Shown piece by piece: positions 6,536 through 14,650 of a stretch of 16,099 nt of DNA. How positions within the stretch are numbered: position 1 is the stretch's first letter; every line of letters starts with the position of its first letter. Source of the stretch: Bacteroidales bacterium UBA1725 (GTDB lineage Bacteria; Bacteroidota; Bacteroidia; Bacteroidales; UBA932); contig DCIN01000039.1 in NCBI GenBank assembly GCA_002315815.1, positions 51,654 to 67,752 of the forward strand, written 5' to 3'. A program made the position numbers and the translations under genes. The notes beneath the pieces are model-generated. The model made no database searches, was not told the origin of the DNA, and saw only the letters and a list, made by a program, of their open reading frames with translations.

Positions 6536-8296
6536 ATGGCTTCAGAAGACTATATGTTCCCCACATCGGTCAAGGAACTGGAGAAACTTGGCTGGGACTA
6601 CATAGACATAATTTTCTTTACGGGAGACGCATTCGTGGACCATCCGAGTTTCGGGACGGCCTGCATTGGGCGCTGGCTTCAGAAAGCCGGTTACAGGATA
6701 GCCATCGTACCACAACCCAACTGGAGGGATGACCTCAGGGATTTCCGGAAATTCGGCGCACCCAGGCTCTATTTCGCTGTAAACAGCGGCGCTATGGATT
6801 CGATGGTCAATCACTATACGGCAGGAAAGAGGCTGCGCCACGACGATGCCTACACCCCGGACGGGAAAGCCGGAGCCAGACCGGACTATGCCGTATGCGT
6901 TTATACACGAATACTCAAGCAGTTATATCCGGATATCCCTGTGGTGGCAGGAGGCGTGGAAGCCTCATTGAGAAGACTCAGCCATTATGACTACTGGCAG
7001 GACAGGCTGCTGCCCTCCATCCTCGTACAGAGCGGAGCCGACTGGATCTGCTACGGAATGGGGGAAAGGCCTATGCTGGAACTCACGAAAGCCATCGAGG
7101 CCGGGCGCAACTTGCACCAGATGGAAAAGATTCCACAGCTTGCTTTCTACCGCAAGGGTATCAAGAAGAGCTCAAGCTCAAGCTCAAGCTCAAGCGAAGA
7201 TGAATCTCTGGTTTTCCTGCATTCCTTCGAGGAATGTCAGAAAGAGCGCAAGGCCTATGCAGAGAACTTCCACCGGACGGAAACACACGCCAATATGCTT
7301 CATCCCGGCACCATAATCGAAGCTGTCGGAGAAGGCTATGTTCAGGTGAATCCGCCATATCCGCCTGCTACAGAGGAGGAGATGGATTCGTTCTGGGACC
7401 TGCCGTTCACCAAACTGCCTCACCCCCGCTACAAGGACAGGAGGATTCCGGCATACGAAATGATAAAAGACTCCATAATCACCCACAGAGGGTGTTTCGG
7501 AGGATGCAGTTTCTGCACAATCGCCGCACACCAGGGAAAATTCATTCAGAGCCGATCAGAAAAATCCATCCTTACGGAGGTGAGCAAACTCGCCGCAATG
7601 CCACAGTTCCACGGCAACATCTCAGACCTTGGAGCCCCGACTGCGAATATGTACGGAATGCACGGAAAAGATTTCGCGCTCTGCGGCAAATGCCGCCGGA
7701 AATCCTGCCTCTTCCCCACCCCCTGTCCCAACCTCGACCGTTCTCATACAAGGGTCCTGAACCTGTACCGGAAGGTGGATGCTGTAAAAGGTATCAGACA
7801 TTCCTACATCGGAAGCGGAGTCAGATATGACCTGTTCCTCGACGACAAAGGTTTCTCGGACCCCACAGGTAAAGCATATCTGAAGTCGCTGGTGATGGAA
7901 CACACGTCGGGGCGGCTCAAGGTGGCTCCCGAACATACTGAAGACAAAGTGCTCCAGTATATGGCCAAACCGTCCTTCAAACTGTTTGAGAGGCTCAGGG
8001 AGGAGTTCGGAAAAATCAACCGTGAAGAAGGAAAGCACGTGGAAATAGTCCCCTACTTCATCTCATCCCATCCCGGATGTACGCTGGAGGATATGCGCCG
8101 GCTCTCCGACAATCCTTCGCTGCGCGGCGTATGGATGGAACAGGTGCAGGATTTCACACCTACACCTATGACCACCTCATCTGTGATGTTCTACAGCGGA
8201 ATAGACCCGAGAACGATGAAGCCCGTCTTCGTGGAACGTGACCCGGATCGCAAGCGCAGGCAGAAAGAACTGTTTTTCTCCCACAGCAAGCATTAG
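6536..8296 (+). CDS. ygiQ: YgiQ family (UPF0313) radical SAM protein
   Basis: Predicted cytoplasmic iron-sulfur enzyme of 586 residues; the reaction of the YgiQ family is not established as far as I know. The 4Fe-4S SAM site is C320-x3-C324-x2-C327 in HRGCFGGCSFCTIAAHQG. The N-terminal YgiQ region (DIIFFTGDAFVDHPSFG, then VVAGGVEASLRRLSHYDYW), a second cysteine cluster after it (CGKCRRKSC and PCPNL) and the C-terminal DFTPTPMTTSSVMFYSG are family features. It is shorter than the E. coli protein. ATG 6536 is preferred to TTG 6497 because of the promoter and because MASEDYMFPTSVKELEKLGWD matches the family start. Unusual: nine serines in a row (212-220) encoded by a hexanucleotide repeat, in a linker before the LHSFEECQKERK segment. 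The stop codon touches an 11-base tandem repeat. Confidence 0.95.
   Translation: MASEDYMFPTSVKELEKLGWDYIDIIFFTGDAFVDHPSFGTACIGRWLQKAGYRIAIVPQPNWRDDLRDFRKFGAPRLYFAVNSGAMDSMVNHYTAGKRLRHDDAYTPDGKAGARPDYAVCVYTRILKQLYPDIPVVAGGVEASLRRLSHYDYWQDRLLPSILVQSGADWICYGMGERPMLELTKAIEAGRNLHQMEKIPQLAFYRKGIKKSSSSSSSSSEDESLVFLHSFEECQKERKAYAENFHRTETHANMLHPGTIIEAVGEGYVQVNPPYPPATEEEMDSFWDLPFTKLPHPRYKDRRIPAYEMIKDSIITHRGCFGGCSFCTIAAHQGKFIQSRSEKSILTEVSKLAAMPQFHGNISDLGAPTANMYGMHGKDFALCGKCRRKSCLFPTPCPNLDRSHTRVLNLYRKVDAVKGIRHSYIGSGVRYDLFLDDKGFSDPTGKAYLKSLVMEHTSGRLKVAPEHTEDKVLQYMAKPSFKLFERLREEFGKINREEGKHVEIVPYFISSHPGCTLEDMRRLSDNPSLRGVWMEQVQDFTPTPMTTSSVMFYSGIDPRTMKPVFVERDPDRKRRQKELFFSHSKH
7169..7195. repeat. AGCTCA hexanucleotide repeat (4.5 copies) coding poly-serine
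   Basis: Four perfect AGCTCA units (7169-7192) plus a trailing AGC encode Ser212-Ser220 of the radical SAM protein. AGC and TCA alternate, so the run arose as a DNA repeat rather than by random serine codon use. A unit change adds or removes two serines without breaking the frame. Confidence 0.9.
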
Positions 8297-8328
8297 AAAC
8301 AAGGAAGAAACAAGGAAGAAACAAGGAA
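8296..8328. repeat. 11-base tandem repeat (3 perfect copies) between ygiQ and argS ends
   Basis: GAAACAAGGAA occurs three times without a gap (8296-8306, 8307-8317, 8318-8328). The first base is the G of the ygiQ stop codon TAG, and the array ends one base before the argS stop codon (8330-8332, minus). It fills the entire gap between the two convergent genes. No hairpin terminator is seen here. Confidence 0.9.
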
Positions 8329-8329
8329 G

Positions 8330-10054
8330 TTACATCCTTTCAGGAAGTTCTATTCCGAGTATCCCCATAGCCTTGCGGAGAACGGAGGCCAAAGTTCCGA
8401 TAAGTGCGATGCGCAGAGCAAGAACATCCTTGTCCGGCTCCTTGAGGATGGGAGTGTCGTGATAGTACTGGTTGAATTCCTTGGCCAGATCGTATGCGTA
8501 GTTGGCAATGACCGCCGGACTGTAGGCGGAAGCTCCTTCAGCGACTTTCTGAGGATAGAGGCTCAGAAGTTTGACGAGGCGTATTTCCTTGGTCGACAGA
8601 TCAGCATTCACACAAGGAGTCACGGCTATGTCCGAAGCCTTGCGGAGTATTGAACTGATTCTGGCGTGGGTGTATTGAATGAACGGGCCGGTATTCCCGT
8701 TGAAATCTATTGACTCCTTGGGGTTGAAGAGCATCTTCTTTTTGGGATCGACCTTGAGTATGAAATATTTGAGAGCCCCAAGGCCTATCATACGGTAGAG
8801 CCTCTCCTTCTCTTCCGCCGAAATGCCTTCAAGTTTTCCGGATTCTTCTGACGTAGCTTTGGCCTCTTCATACATCTTTTCTATCAGTTCATCAGCATCG
8901 ACCACGGTACCTTCTCTGGATTTCATCTTGCCCTCCGGAAGTTCGACCATTCCGTAACTGAGGTGGAATATCTGATCCGCCCAGTCATAACCGAGTTTCT
9001 TGAGTATCAGCTTCAGAACCTGAAAATGATAATTTTGTTCATCACCCACAACATACACGTGGGAATCCAGTCTGTATTCGCTGAAACGGCGTTCCGCGGT
9101 TCCAAGATCCTGGGTGATGTAAACGGAAGTGCCGTCCGAGCGTATCAGAAGCTTGCGGTCCAGACCGTCCGCCGTGAGGTCGCACCACACCGATCCGTCA
9201 GGGTCTTTGACCAGTACGCCCATCTCCATACCCCGTTGAACTATTTCCTTGCCCAACAGATAGGTGTCGTGTTCGTAATATGTCTTGTCAAAGGTGATTC
9301 CGAGTGACTTGTATGTCTGCTCGAAACCGGCGAACACCCATTCGTTCATCATCTGCCAGAGCTTGCGCACTGCCGGGTCGGCATTCTCCCATTTGACCAG
9401 CATCTCGTGAACCTTGTCGAGAACCTCAGGGTTTTCCTTCTCCATCCTGGCGTATTCGACATAGCAGTCACCCACCAGATGGTCTCCTTTCTTGCCCGTG
9501 CTCTGGGGAGTGGCACCGTTGAATCTCTGTTCCCAGGCATACATACTCTTGCAGATGTGCACACCGCGGTCATTCACAAGAGTGGTCTTGATGACTTCGT
9601 TGCCGGCAGCCTTGAGCAAATCTGAAACGGAAGAACCGAGAAGGTTGTTCCGGACGTGTCCCAGATGAAGTGGCTTGTTGGTGTTGGGCGAAGAGAACTC
9701 CACCATAATTCTCTTCCCTGTGGAGGCAAGCTGCCCGAATGACGAATCGTCGATGATGGATTTGAGGGACTCCTGCCAGTAAATGTTGGACAAGGAGATG
9801 TTGAGAAAACCCTGCACTGCGTTGAATGCACTGATTTCGGGACAATGGCCGAGCAGCCAGTTTCCCAGAGCCTCGGCAGTAACGGCCGGTGCGCTGCGGG
9901 ATATTCTCAGAAGCGGAAACACTACTACGGTGTAATCCCCTTCAAACTCCTTACGGGTGACGCTCACCTGTATGCCGGATGCGGGAAAATCAACGGAATA
10001 CAGCTCTTTTACGGCCTCTGAGGCCTTGGAAGCGATAAATGATTCAGCAGTCAT
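8330..10054 (-). CDS. argS: Arginyl-tRNA synthetase (class I)
   Basis: Cytoplasmic enzyme that charges tRNA-Arg with arginine using ATP. Length 574 residues from ATG 10054. Visible parts: an N-terminal additional domain (about 1-110), the class I HIGH signature as HLGH (130-133) in SSPNTNKPLHLGHVRNN, a KMSKS-like loop KMKSREG (376-382), and a C-terminal anticodon-binding DALR domain (about 450-574) ending in LPERM. The frame can also start at GTG 10057. Both starts overlap the rpoD stop, by one base for ATG (TGATG) and four for GTG (GTGA), so argS is probably translated by coupling from the rpoD message. The gene converges on ygiQ. Confidence 0.97.
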   Translation of the reverse strand: MTAESFIASKASEAVKELYSVDFPASGIQVSVTRKEFEGDYTVVVFPLLRISRSAPAVTAEALGNWLLGHCPEISAFNAVQGFLNISLSNIYWQESLKSIIDDSSFGQLASTGKRIMVEFSSPNTNKPLHLGHVRNNLLGSSVSDLLKAAGNEVIKTTLVNDRGVHICKSMYAWEQRFNGATPQSTGKKGDHLVGDCYVEYARMEKENPEVLDKVHEMLVKWENADPAVRKLWQMMNEWVFAGFEQTYKSLGITFDKTYYEHDTYLLGKEIVQRGMEMGVLVKDPDGSVWCDLTADGLDRKLLIRSDGTSVYITQDLGTAERRFSEYRLDSHVYVVGDEQNYHFQVLKLILKKLGYDWADQIFHLSYGMVELPEGKMKSREGTVVDADELIEKMYEEAKATSEESGKLEGISAEEKERLYRMIGLGALKYFILKVDPKKKMLFNPKESIDFNGNTGPFIQYTHARISSILRKASDIAVTPCVNADLSTKEIRLVKLLSLYPQKVAEGASAYSPAVIANYAYDLAKEFNQYYHDTPILKEPDKDVLALRIALIGTLASVLRKAMGILGIELPERM

Positions 10055-10917
10055 CACTGTCCGAGATATGTTTTGAGAAGTTTGCTGGCAGAAGGTTTCT
10101 TTAATTTGCGTATGGCCTTCTCCTTAATCTGGCGTACACGCTCCCGGGTGAGGTCCAGTCTCTCCCCTATCTCCTCAAGTGTCATTTCCTGACAACCGAT
10201 GCCGAAGAAACTCTTTATTATCTCCCTCTCACGCGAGGTCAGAATCTGAAGAGCGCGTTCAATTTCAGTGCTGAGGGATTCGTTGGTGAGGCCCCTGTCG
10301 GCGCTTGGAGAGTCATCATTGGGAAGAACGTCCAGCAGACTGTTGTCCTCACCCTCCACAAAAGGCGCATCGACGCTCACGTGGCGTCCCGAAACCCTGA
10401 GTGTGTCGGCAATCTTGTCCTTGGGAATATCTATCAGCTCGGCAAGTTCGTCAGTTGACGGCTGGCGTTCATTCTCCTGCTCGAAGCGGACCAGAGCCTT
10501 GTTGATTTTGTTGAGTGATCCGACCTGATTGAGAGGCAGCCTGACTATACGGCTCTGCTCTGCAAGTGCCTGGAGTATCGACTGGCGTATCCACCATACA
10601 GCATAGGAGATAAACTTGAAACCCCGGGTCTCGTCGAATTTCTCGGCAGCCTTGATGAGCCCGAGATTCCCCTCGTTGATAAGGTCGGGAAGACTGAGTC
10701 CCTGATTCTGGTATTGCTTGGCCACGGAAACGACAAAACGGAGATTGGCTCTGGTGAGTTTCTCGAGTGCCTCCTGGTCACCCTTGCGGATTCTTTGTGC
10801 AAGTTCCACCTCCTCCTCGGGACTGACCAGTTCCTCACGGCCAATCTCCTGCAGGTATTTGTCCAAAGAGGCACTCTCCCTGTTGGTGATGGATTTTGTA
10901 ATTTTAAGTTGTCTCAT
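10054..10917 (-). CDS. rpoD: Primary sigma factor, RpoD/SigA (Bacteroidota type)
   Basis: Directs RNA polymerase to housekeeping promoters. 287 residues, the short form typical of Bacteroidota, lacking most of region 1.1. Visible: region 1.2 (SLDKYLQEIGREELVSPEEEVELAQRI), region 2 with core-binding and -10-recognition helices (LTRANLRFVVSVAKQYQ, GLIKAAEKFDETRGFKFISYAVWWIRQSI), region 3, and the region 4 helix-turn-helix (TLEEIGERLDLTRERVRQIKEKAIRKLKK). The open frame extends to 10986, but the Met at 10917 starts the conserved MRQLKITKSITNRESASLDK sequence, so the first 23 codons are rejected. An AAGGA sits about 14 bases before this ATG. argS follows with a TGATG junction; the htrA gene and a long palindrome lie upstream. 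Confidence 0.98.
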   Translation of the reverse strand: MRQLKITKSITNRESASLDKYLQEIGREELVSPEEEVELAQRIRKGDQEALEKLTRANLRFVVSVAKQYQNQGLSLPDLINEGNLGLIKAAEKFDETRGFKFISYAVWWIRQSILQALAEQSRIVRLPLNQVGSLNKINKALVRFEQENERQPSTDELAELIDIPKDKIADTLRVSGRHVSVDAPFVEGEDNSLLDVLPNDDSPSADRGLTNESLSTEIERALQILTSREREIIKSFFGIGCQEMTLEEIGERLDLTRERVRQIKEKAIRKLKKPSASKLLKTYLGQ

Positions 10918-10931
10918 ATTCAGCTGTTTAT

Positions 10932-10980
10932 CCTTAATAATGCATAAGCGAAAGTCATAAATAACAGGCATAAGTGAAAC
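10932..10980. repeat. Direct repeat pair upstream of rpoD
   Basis: GCATAAGCGAAAG (10932-10944) and GCATAAGTGAAAC (10968-10980) match at 11 of 13 positions, 36 bases apart start to start, just upstream of the rpoD ATG. They could be a regulator site or chance. The second copy is also part of the left arm of the palindrome at 10964-11043. Confidence 0.4.
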
Positions 10981-11043
10981 GAACAATCGCGGTCGGACAG
11001 ACTCCGGCCGCGACGTAGGAATCGTTCGCTGGCTTATGTCAGT
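10964..11043 (-). terminator. 80-base imperfect palindrome in the htrA 3' end / rpoD leader
   Basis: Three nested paired blocks share one centre. The inner stem is 10987-10996 with 11004-11013 (TCGCGGTCGG with CCGGCCGCGA, one wobble, seven-base loop). The middle is 10980-10984 with 11024-11028 (CGAAC with GTTCG). The outer is 10964-10974 with 11033-11043 (ACAGGCATAAG with CTTATGTCAGT, 9 of 11 pairs). It starts directly after the htrA stop codon and ends 46 bases before the rpoD ATG. Placement suggests an htrA terminator or a structured rpoD leader; no strong T-run follows on either strand, so a classical Rho-independent terminator is not proven. Confidence 0.55.
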
Positions 11044-12546
11044 TTATTTCCCGAAGGCGAAATATGCAGGTCTGCCGCTCCGGGTAATACCCTCGATGTA
11101 AACCGCACGCTTTGCCTTCTTGGCTATGTCAATTACTTCCTGTGGATTGCCCACAGTCTGATCGTTCACGAAGCAGATGATGACTCCTTCTTCGGCCCCG
11201 GCATCCGCCATCTTGCCGTTCCCTACAGATACAATCTCCACTCCCTTCTTGAGTCCGAGAGAGTTGAGTGTCGCCTTGTCGGCCTCGCGGAGAACAGCCC
11301 CATAGAAAGAAACGGAACCGTCTTCGGAAACCGTGCCCGTATCTTCGGAGCTGACACCCTGGAAGATAACCGTAAGTTCCTTGGTCTCGTCACCGCGGAT
11401 AATCTTGAGGACTGCCTTATCTCCGGGATGATAGTTGTTGACCTTCTCTTGAACGGCTGCAGCATTCTTCAATACGAAACCATCTATCGCAATGAGAATG
11501 TCTCCTTTCTTCACTCCGGCCTTGTCTGCCGCACTACCCTTGACTACTTCGTCTATATATACGCCATCAAGAGAAGAAAGTTTCATTTTGTTGATATCGA
11601 TTCCATACTCCTTGAGAGATTCCTCGTTTCTGGCAGCGACATCGAGATTTATCATCGAGATGCCCAGCAGGGCGCGCTTTACAGAACCGAAGTCTATGAT
11701 GTCGGACACCACCTTGCTGACAATATTGGACGGAATGGCAAATGAATATCCGGCATAGGATCCGGTAGTGGAAATGATTGCAGTGTTGATTCCGACCAGC
11801 TGGCCTTCCTTGTTGACAAGGGCACCTCCGGAGTTGCCGGGATTTACAGCGGCATCGGTCTGAAGGAAGGATTCCACTTTCACCTGACGTTGCTCGCGTT
11901 CATTCGTGCGCTCGCTCGGCATATGACGTCCTTTGGCGCTGATAATTCCAGCCGTGATGGTGGACTGGAGCTCCCGACCGAGAGGACTGCCTATCGCAAG
12001 CACCCATTCACCGAGTCTCACTTTGTCCGAATCGGCAAAGCTTACGGCAGGTAGCCCGGAAGCGTCAATCTTGATAAGAGCCACGTCCGTTGCAGAATCT
12101 GTTCCCACTACGGTGGCGTCATAGGTCTTGTTGTTGTTGAGCGTGACCTTGACTGATGATGCATTGTCCACCACGTGGCTGTTCGTCACTATATATCCGT
12201 CCGAACGGATTATGACACCGGATCCGCTGCCACGCTGCTCACGGTACTGTTGCTGAGGATCGCCGTAACCGTCACCGAAAAAGAAGCGGTAGAACGGATC
12301 TATTGTCTGATAACGCTGTCTGGACCTTACGGTCACCTCGACATAGACCACCGCCTCGACGGCAGTTTCTGCTGCGTATGTGAAATCCGGATAGTCCGAG
12401 AGTGACAAATTGACAGTTTTGACAACTTTCCCGTCAGAGTTGACTGAAGACTGAGGTTCGGGTCTGTCCGCCGATTTCACGACGGCATACGCGGTGAGCC
12501 CGCTCAGAGCCACCGACAGAAGAACGATAATTAAACCTTTTTTCAT
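11044..12546 (-). CDS. htrA: HtrA/Deg (Do family) periplasmic serine protease
   Basis: Envelope quality-control protease that degrades or refolds misfolded exported proteins. 500 residues. It begins with a signal sequence or anchor (MKKGLIIVLLSVALSGLTAYAVV), followed by a trypsin-like domain with the triad His124 (TNSHVVDN), Asp154 (SATDVALIKID) and Ser239 (NPGNSGGALV). A PDZ domain with the GVYIDEVVKGSAADKAGVKKGD signature lies at about 293-395, and a second, diverged PDZ-like region runs from about 405 to the end. The loop before the His strand contains RFFFGDGYGDPQQQ, typical of Deg proteins. Transcribed from a 95-104 base region shared with divergent dnaN; the 3' end abuts the long palindrome before rpoD. 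Confidence 0.96.
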   Translation of the reverse strand: MKKGLIIVLLSVALSGLTAYAVVKSADRPEPQSSVNSDGKVVKTVNLSLSDYPDFTYAAETAVEAVVYVEVTVRSRQRYQTIDPFYRFFFGDGYGDPQQQYREQRGSGSGVIIRSDGYIVTNSHVVDNASSVKVTLNNNKTYDATVVGTDSATDVALIKIDASGLPAVSFADSDKVRLGEWVLAIGSPLGRELQSTITAGIISAKGRHMPSERTNEREQRQVKVESFLQTDAAVNPGNSGGALVNKEGQLVGINTAIISTTGSYAGYSFAIPSNIVSKVVSDIIDFGSVKRALLGISMINLDVAARNEESLKEYGIDINKMKLSSLDGVYIDEVVKGSAADKAGVKKGDILIAIDGFVLKNAAAVQEKVNNYHPGDKAVLKIIRGDETKELTVIFQGVSSEDTGTVSEDGSVSFYGAVLREADKATLNSLGLKKGVEIVSVGNGKMADAGAEEGVIICFVNDQTVGNPQEVIDIAKKAKRAVYIEGITRSGRPAYFAFGK

Positions 12547-12617
12547 AACTTGATTGAGTTAGTGTTCAGAATTCTTCAAAAAGTCAAATTATGTGCCAGT
12601 ATTTATGGAATAATAGT

Positions 12618-12625
12618 TAAATTTG
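12618..12625 (+). promoter_or_regulatory. dnaN: Bacteroidota -7 element for the dnaN operon
   Basis: TAAATTTG matches TAnnTTTG exactly and lies 25 bases before the preferred dnaN ATG at 12651, predicting a leader of about 20 bases. The divergent htrA side carries only a spacing variant (TAATTTG at 12591-12585, minus), which I do not list separately. No convincing -33 element was seen. Confidence 0.5.
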
Positions 12626-12650
12626 CTGATACCACAATTAAATGACTTAT

Positions 12651-13772
12651 ATGTTTTTTTCTGTTTCAAGCTATGAACTGCTCAAGGGGATTCAGAACGT
12701 TTCGAAGGCAATACCGGCCAAGACAGCTCTCCCCATTCTCGAAAATTTCCTCTTCGAACTCAAGGAGGACAAACTGACAATCACTGCATCCGACCAGGAA
12801 CTTACGCTGCGCACTTCAGTGAGGGTGGACAGCACCAGGGAGGAAGGAAGTATGGCGGTGCCGGCCAGACAGATGTCGGATCTGCTCAAGGAGCTCCCAG
12901 ACCAACCGATAGAGATAAAGACAGGAGGCGAGAGCACTTTCGAATGCAGATGGTCCAACGGCAATTCAAAACTGCCCTATTTCCCGGCCTCGGATTACCC
13001 GGAAATCAAAGGTGCCGGCGACGATGCTGTGTCTGTTTCTTTTCAGGCCAAAGTGCTCTCCGAAGGCATCAGCCGGACAATTTACGCCACGGCCGACGAT
13101 GAGATGCGCCCCACGATGAACGGTATTTTCTTCGACATCAATCCGGGAGTCGTCACCCTCGTTGCATCCGATTCGCACAAACTGATATGTTATACCACCG
13201 ACGGAATCAACGCCGATGCACCCGCTTCATTCATTCTTCACAAGAAAGCGGCATCAGTGGCAAAGTCGATTCTCGAAAAAGTCGATTCTGACGTATTTGT
13301 GCGATTCGACGCTTCAACAGTGGTATTCTCTTTCGACGACAATATGATGGTCTGCCGTCCCATAGTAGGCAAATATCCCAAATACCGCGATGTCATCCCG
13401 CAGAACAATTCCAACGTGCTCAGGATAGACCGCAGCCGATTCCTGAACACAATCAAACGAGTCTCAGTCTGCGCCAACAAGGCATCCAACCACATCAAGC
13501 TGGACCTTAATCCGGGCCAGATCGAAATCACGGCCCAGGACTTGGGATTCGCCTTGTCTGCATACGAGAAGATGGAATGCGATTACAACGGAGACAGCAT
13601 AAGCATAGGTTTCAAGTCTTCGTTCCTCGTAGAGATTCTCGCCAACTTGAACTGCGAGACCGTTGTGATGAAGTTCGCCGATTCCAGAAAGGCTGCCCTG
13701 ATAGTACCTTCTGAAGATGAGGCTGAGAGCAACAAGATATGCGGCATCCTTATGCCGATAATGGTTTCCTGA
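12651..13772 (+). CDS. dnaN: DNA polymerase III beta subunit (sliding clamp)
   Basis: Forms the dimeric ring that holds the replicative polymerase on DNA. 373 residues, the normal three-domain clamp length. Recognisable family stretches are the N-terminal FSVSSYELLKGIQNV, AKTALPILENFLFEL, RMSDLLKELP-like spacing in ARQMSDLLKEL, FPASDYPEI, and the C-terminal end ICGILMPIMVS. An upstream in-frame ATG at 12642 adds MTY; ATG 12651 is preferred because the family normally starts with Met-Lys/Phe-Phe directly before the VSS strand. dnaN leads an operon with the exonuclease 14 bases downstream and is not next to dnaA here, which is usual in Bacteroidota. Confidence 0.98.
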   Translation: MFFSVSSYELLKGIQNVSKAIPAKTALPILENFLFELKEDKLTITASDQELTLRTSVRVDSTREEGSMAVPARQMSDLLKELPDQPIEIKTGGESTFECRWSNGNSKLPYFPASDYPEIKGAGDDAVSVSFQAKVLSEGISRTIYATADDEMRPTMNGIFFDINPGVVTLVASDSHKLICYTTDGINADAPASFILHKKAASVAKSILEKVDSDVFVRFDASTVVFSFDDNMMVCRPIVGKYPKYRDVIPQNNSNVLRIDRSRFLNTIKRVSVCANKASNHIKLDLNPGQIEITAQDLGFALSAYEKMECDYNGDSISIGFKSSFLVEILANLNCETVVMKFADSRKAALIVPSEDEAESNKICGILMPIMVS

Positions 13773-13786
13773 ATCAGAGGCTGACG

Positions 13787-14650
13787 ATGAAACTTGAACT
13801 CAAACGGCCCCTGCTTTTCTTCGATATCGAAAGCACAGGACTCAGCATCCCTGAGGACTCCATCATAGAGTTGAGCTTTGTAAAAGTGTTCCCGTCCGGA
13901 GAATCACTCGTCAAGACCTGGCAGGTGAAGCCCTGGGACTACGAGAGAAAATGCCAGAAACATATCTCTGAAGAAGCGTCGAAAGTAAACGGAATCACAG
14001 ACGGAATGCTGACCGACAAACCACTCTTCTCCGACATAGTGGACGAGGTGGCTGAATGGCTCAGAGACAGCGATCTGGCAGGTTACAATTCCGCCCGTTT
14101 CGACCTTCCTATGCTGGCCGAAGAGATTGAACGGGTGAAATATCACCTCCGGAAACAGGTGGACGTGAACCTTCACGAGCCACTGATGGTGGACGTACTC
14201 AACATATACCACGCTATGGAGCCACGGAATCTCAAGGCTGCCTACCGCTTCTATTGCGGAGGAAAAGATTTCGAGAACGCCCACAGCGCTGAGGCGGACA
14301 CCGTGGCTACCTATGAGGTTCTGAAGGGACAGTTGGATATGTACAAGGATGAAGACGGCAACGAGAAACGGCTCAAGAATGATGTCAATGCCCTTTCGTC
14401 TTTCGTAGGCAGGAAATATGTCGATTTCTCCGGGCATCTGATATACAACGATGCCGGCGATGTACTGATAAACTTCGGCAAGCACAAGGGGAAAACGGCC
14501 AGAGAAGTATTCCGTACGGAACGCTCATACTTTTCCTGGGTGCAGAACGGATCTTTCACGCTTGACACCAAAGCTCAGTTCGCCAGACTCGAGGAACAGT
14601 TCAACCGTGAGAAACTGGCGGAGAAATTCAACAGCGGCAAATTGTTTTGA
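13787..14650 (+). CDS. DnaQ-like DEDDh 3'-5' exonuclease with C-terminal FGKHKGK domain
   Basis: Predicted 3'-5' exonuclease related to the polymerase III proofreading subunit. 287 residues. The three exonuclease motifs are complete: D13 and E15 in FFDIESTGL, D106 in YNSARFDLPML, and H166 with D171 in HSAEADTVAT, giving the DEDDh set. After the catalytic domain (about 1-185) comes a small C-terminal module around INFGKHKGKTAREVF and the aromatic SYFSWV, resembling DUF3820-type domains. The frame opens at 13739 inside dnaN, but MKLELKRPLLFFDIE from ATG 13787 fits the family start and leaves a 14-base gap. Placement behind the clamp gene suggests a role in proofreading or repair, without proving that it is the replicative epsilon subunit. 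The stop overlaps the TTG of the next gene. Confidence 0.93.
   Translation: MKLELKRPLLFFDIESTGLSIPEDSIIELSFVKVFPSGESLVKTWQVKPWDYERKCQKHISEEASKVNGITDGMLTDKPLFSDIVDEVAEWLRDSDLAGYNSARFDLPMLAEEIERVKYHLRKQVDVNLHEPLMVDVLNIYHAMEPRNLKAAYRFYCGGKDFENAHSAEADTVATYEVLKGQLDMYKDEDGNEKRLKNDVNALSSFVGRKYVDFSGHLIYNDAGDVLINFGKHKGKTAREVFRTERSYFSWVQNGSFTLDTKAQFARLEEQFNREKLAEKFNSGKLF

Noticed and set aside
7234..7830. 198-codon frame inside the radical SAM gene
   Set aside because: Same-strand shadow with biased Arg/His/Pro composition and no domain; the real frame holds the CxxxCxxC motif.
8296..8328. CRISPR-like or mobile-element end repeats
   Set aside because: Units are 11 bases, perfectly adjacent and without spacers, so this is a plain tandem repeat.
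10918..10986. N-terminal 23-codon extension of RpoD
   Set aside because: The extension is not sigma-like, and the conserved Bacteroidota RpoD start MRQLKITKSI is at 10917.
13904..14485. 193-codon frame antisense to the exonuclease
   Set aside because: It mirrors the conserved DEDDh gene and has no features of its own.
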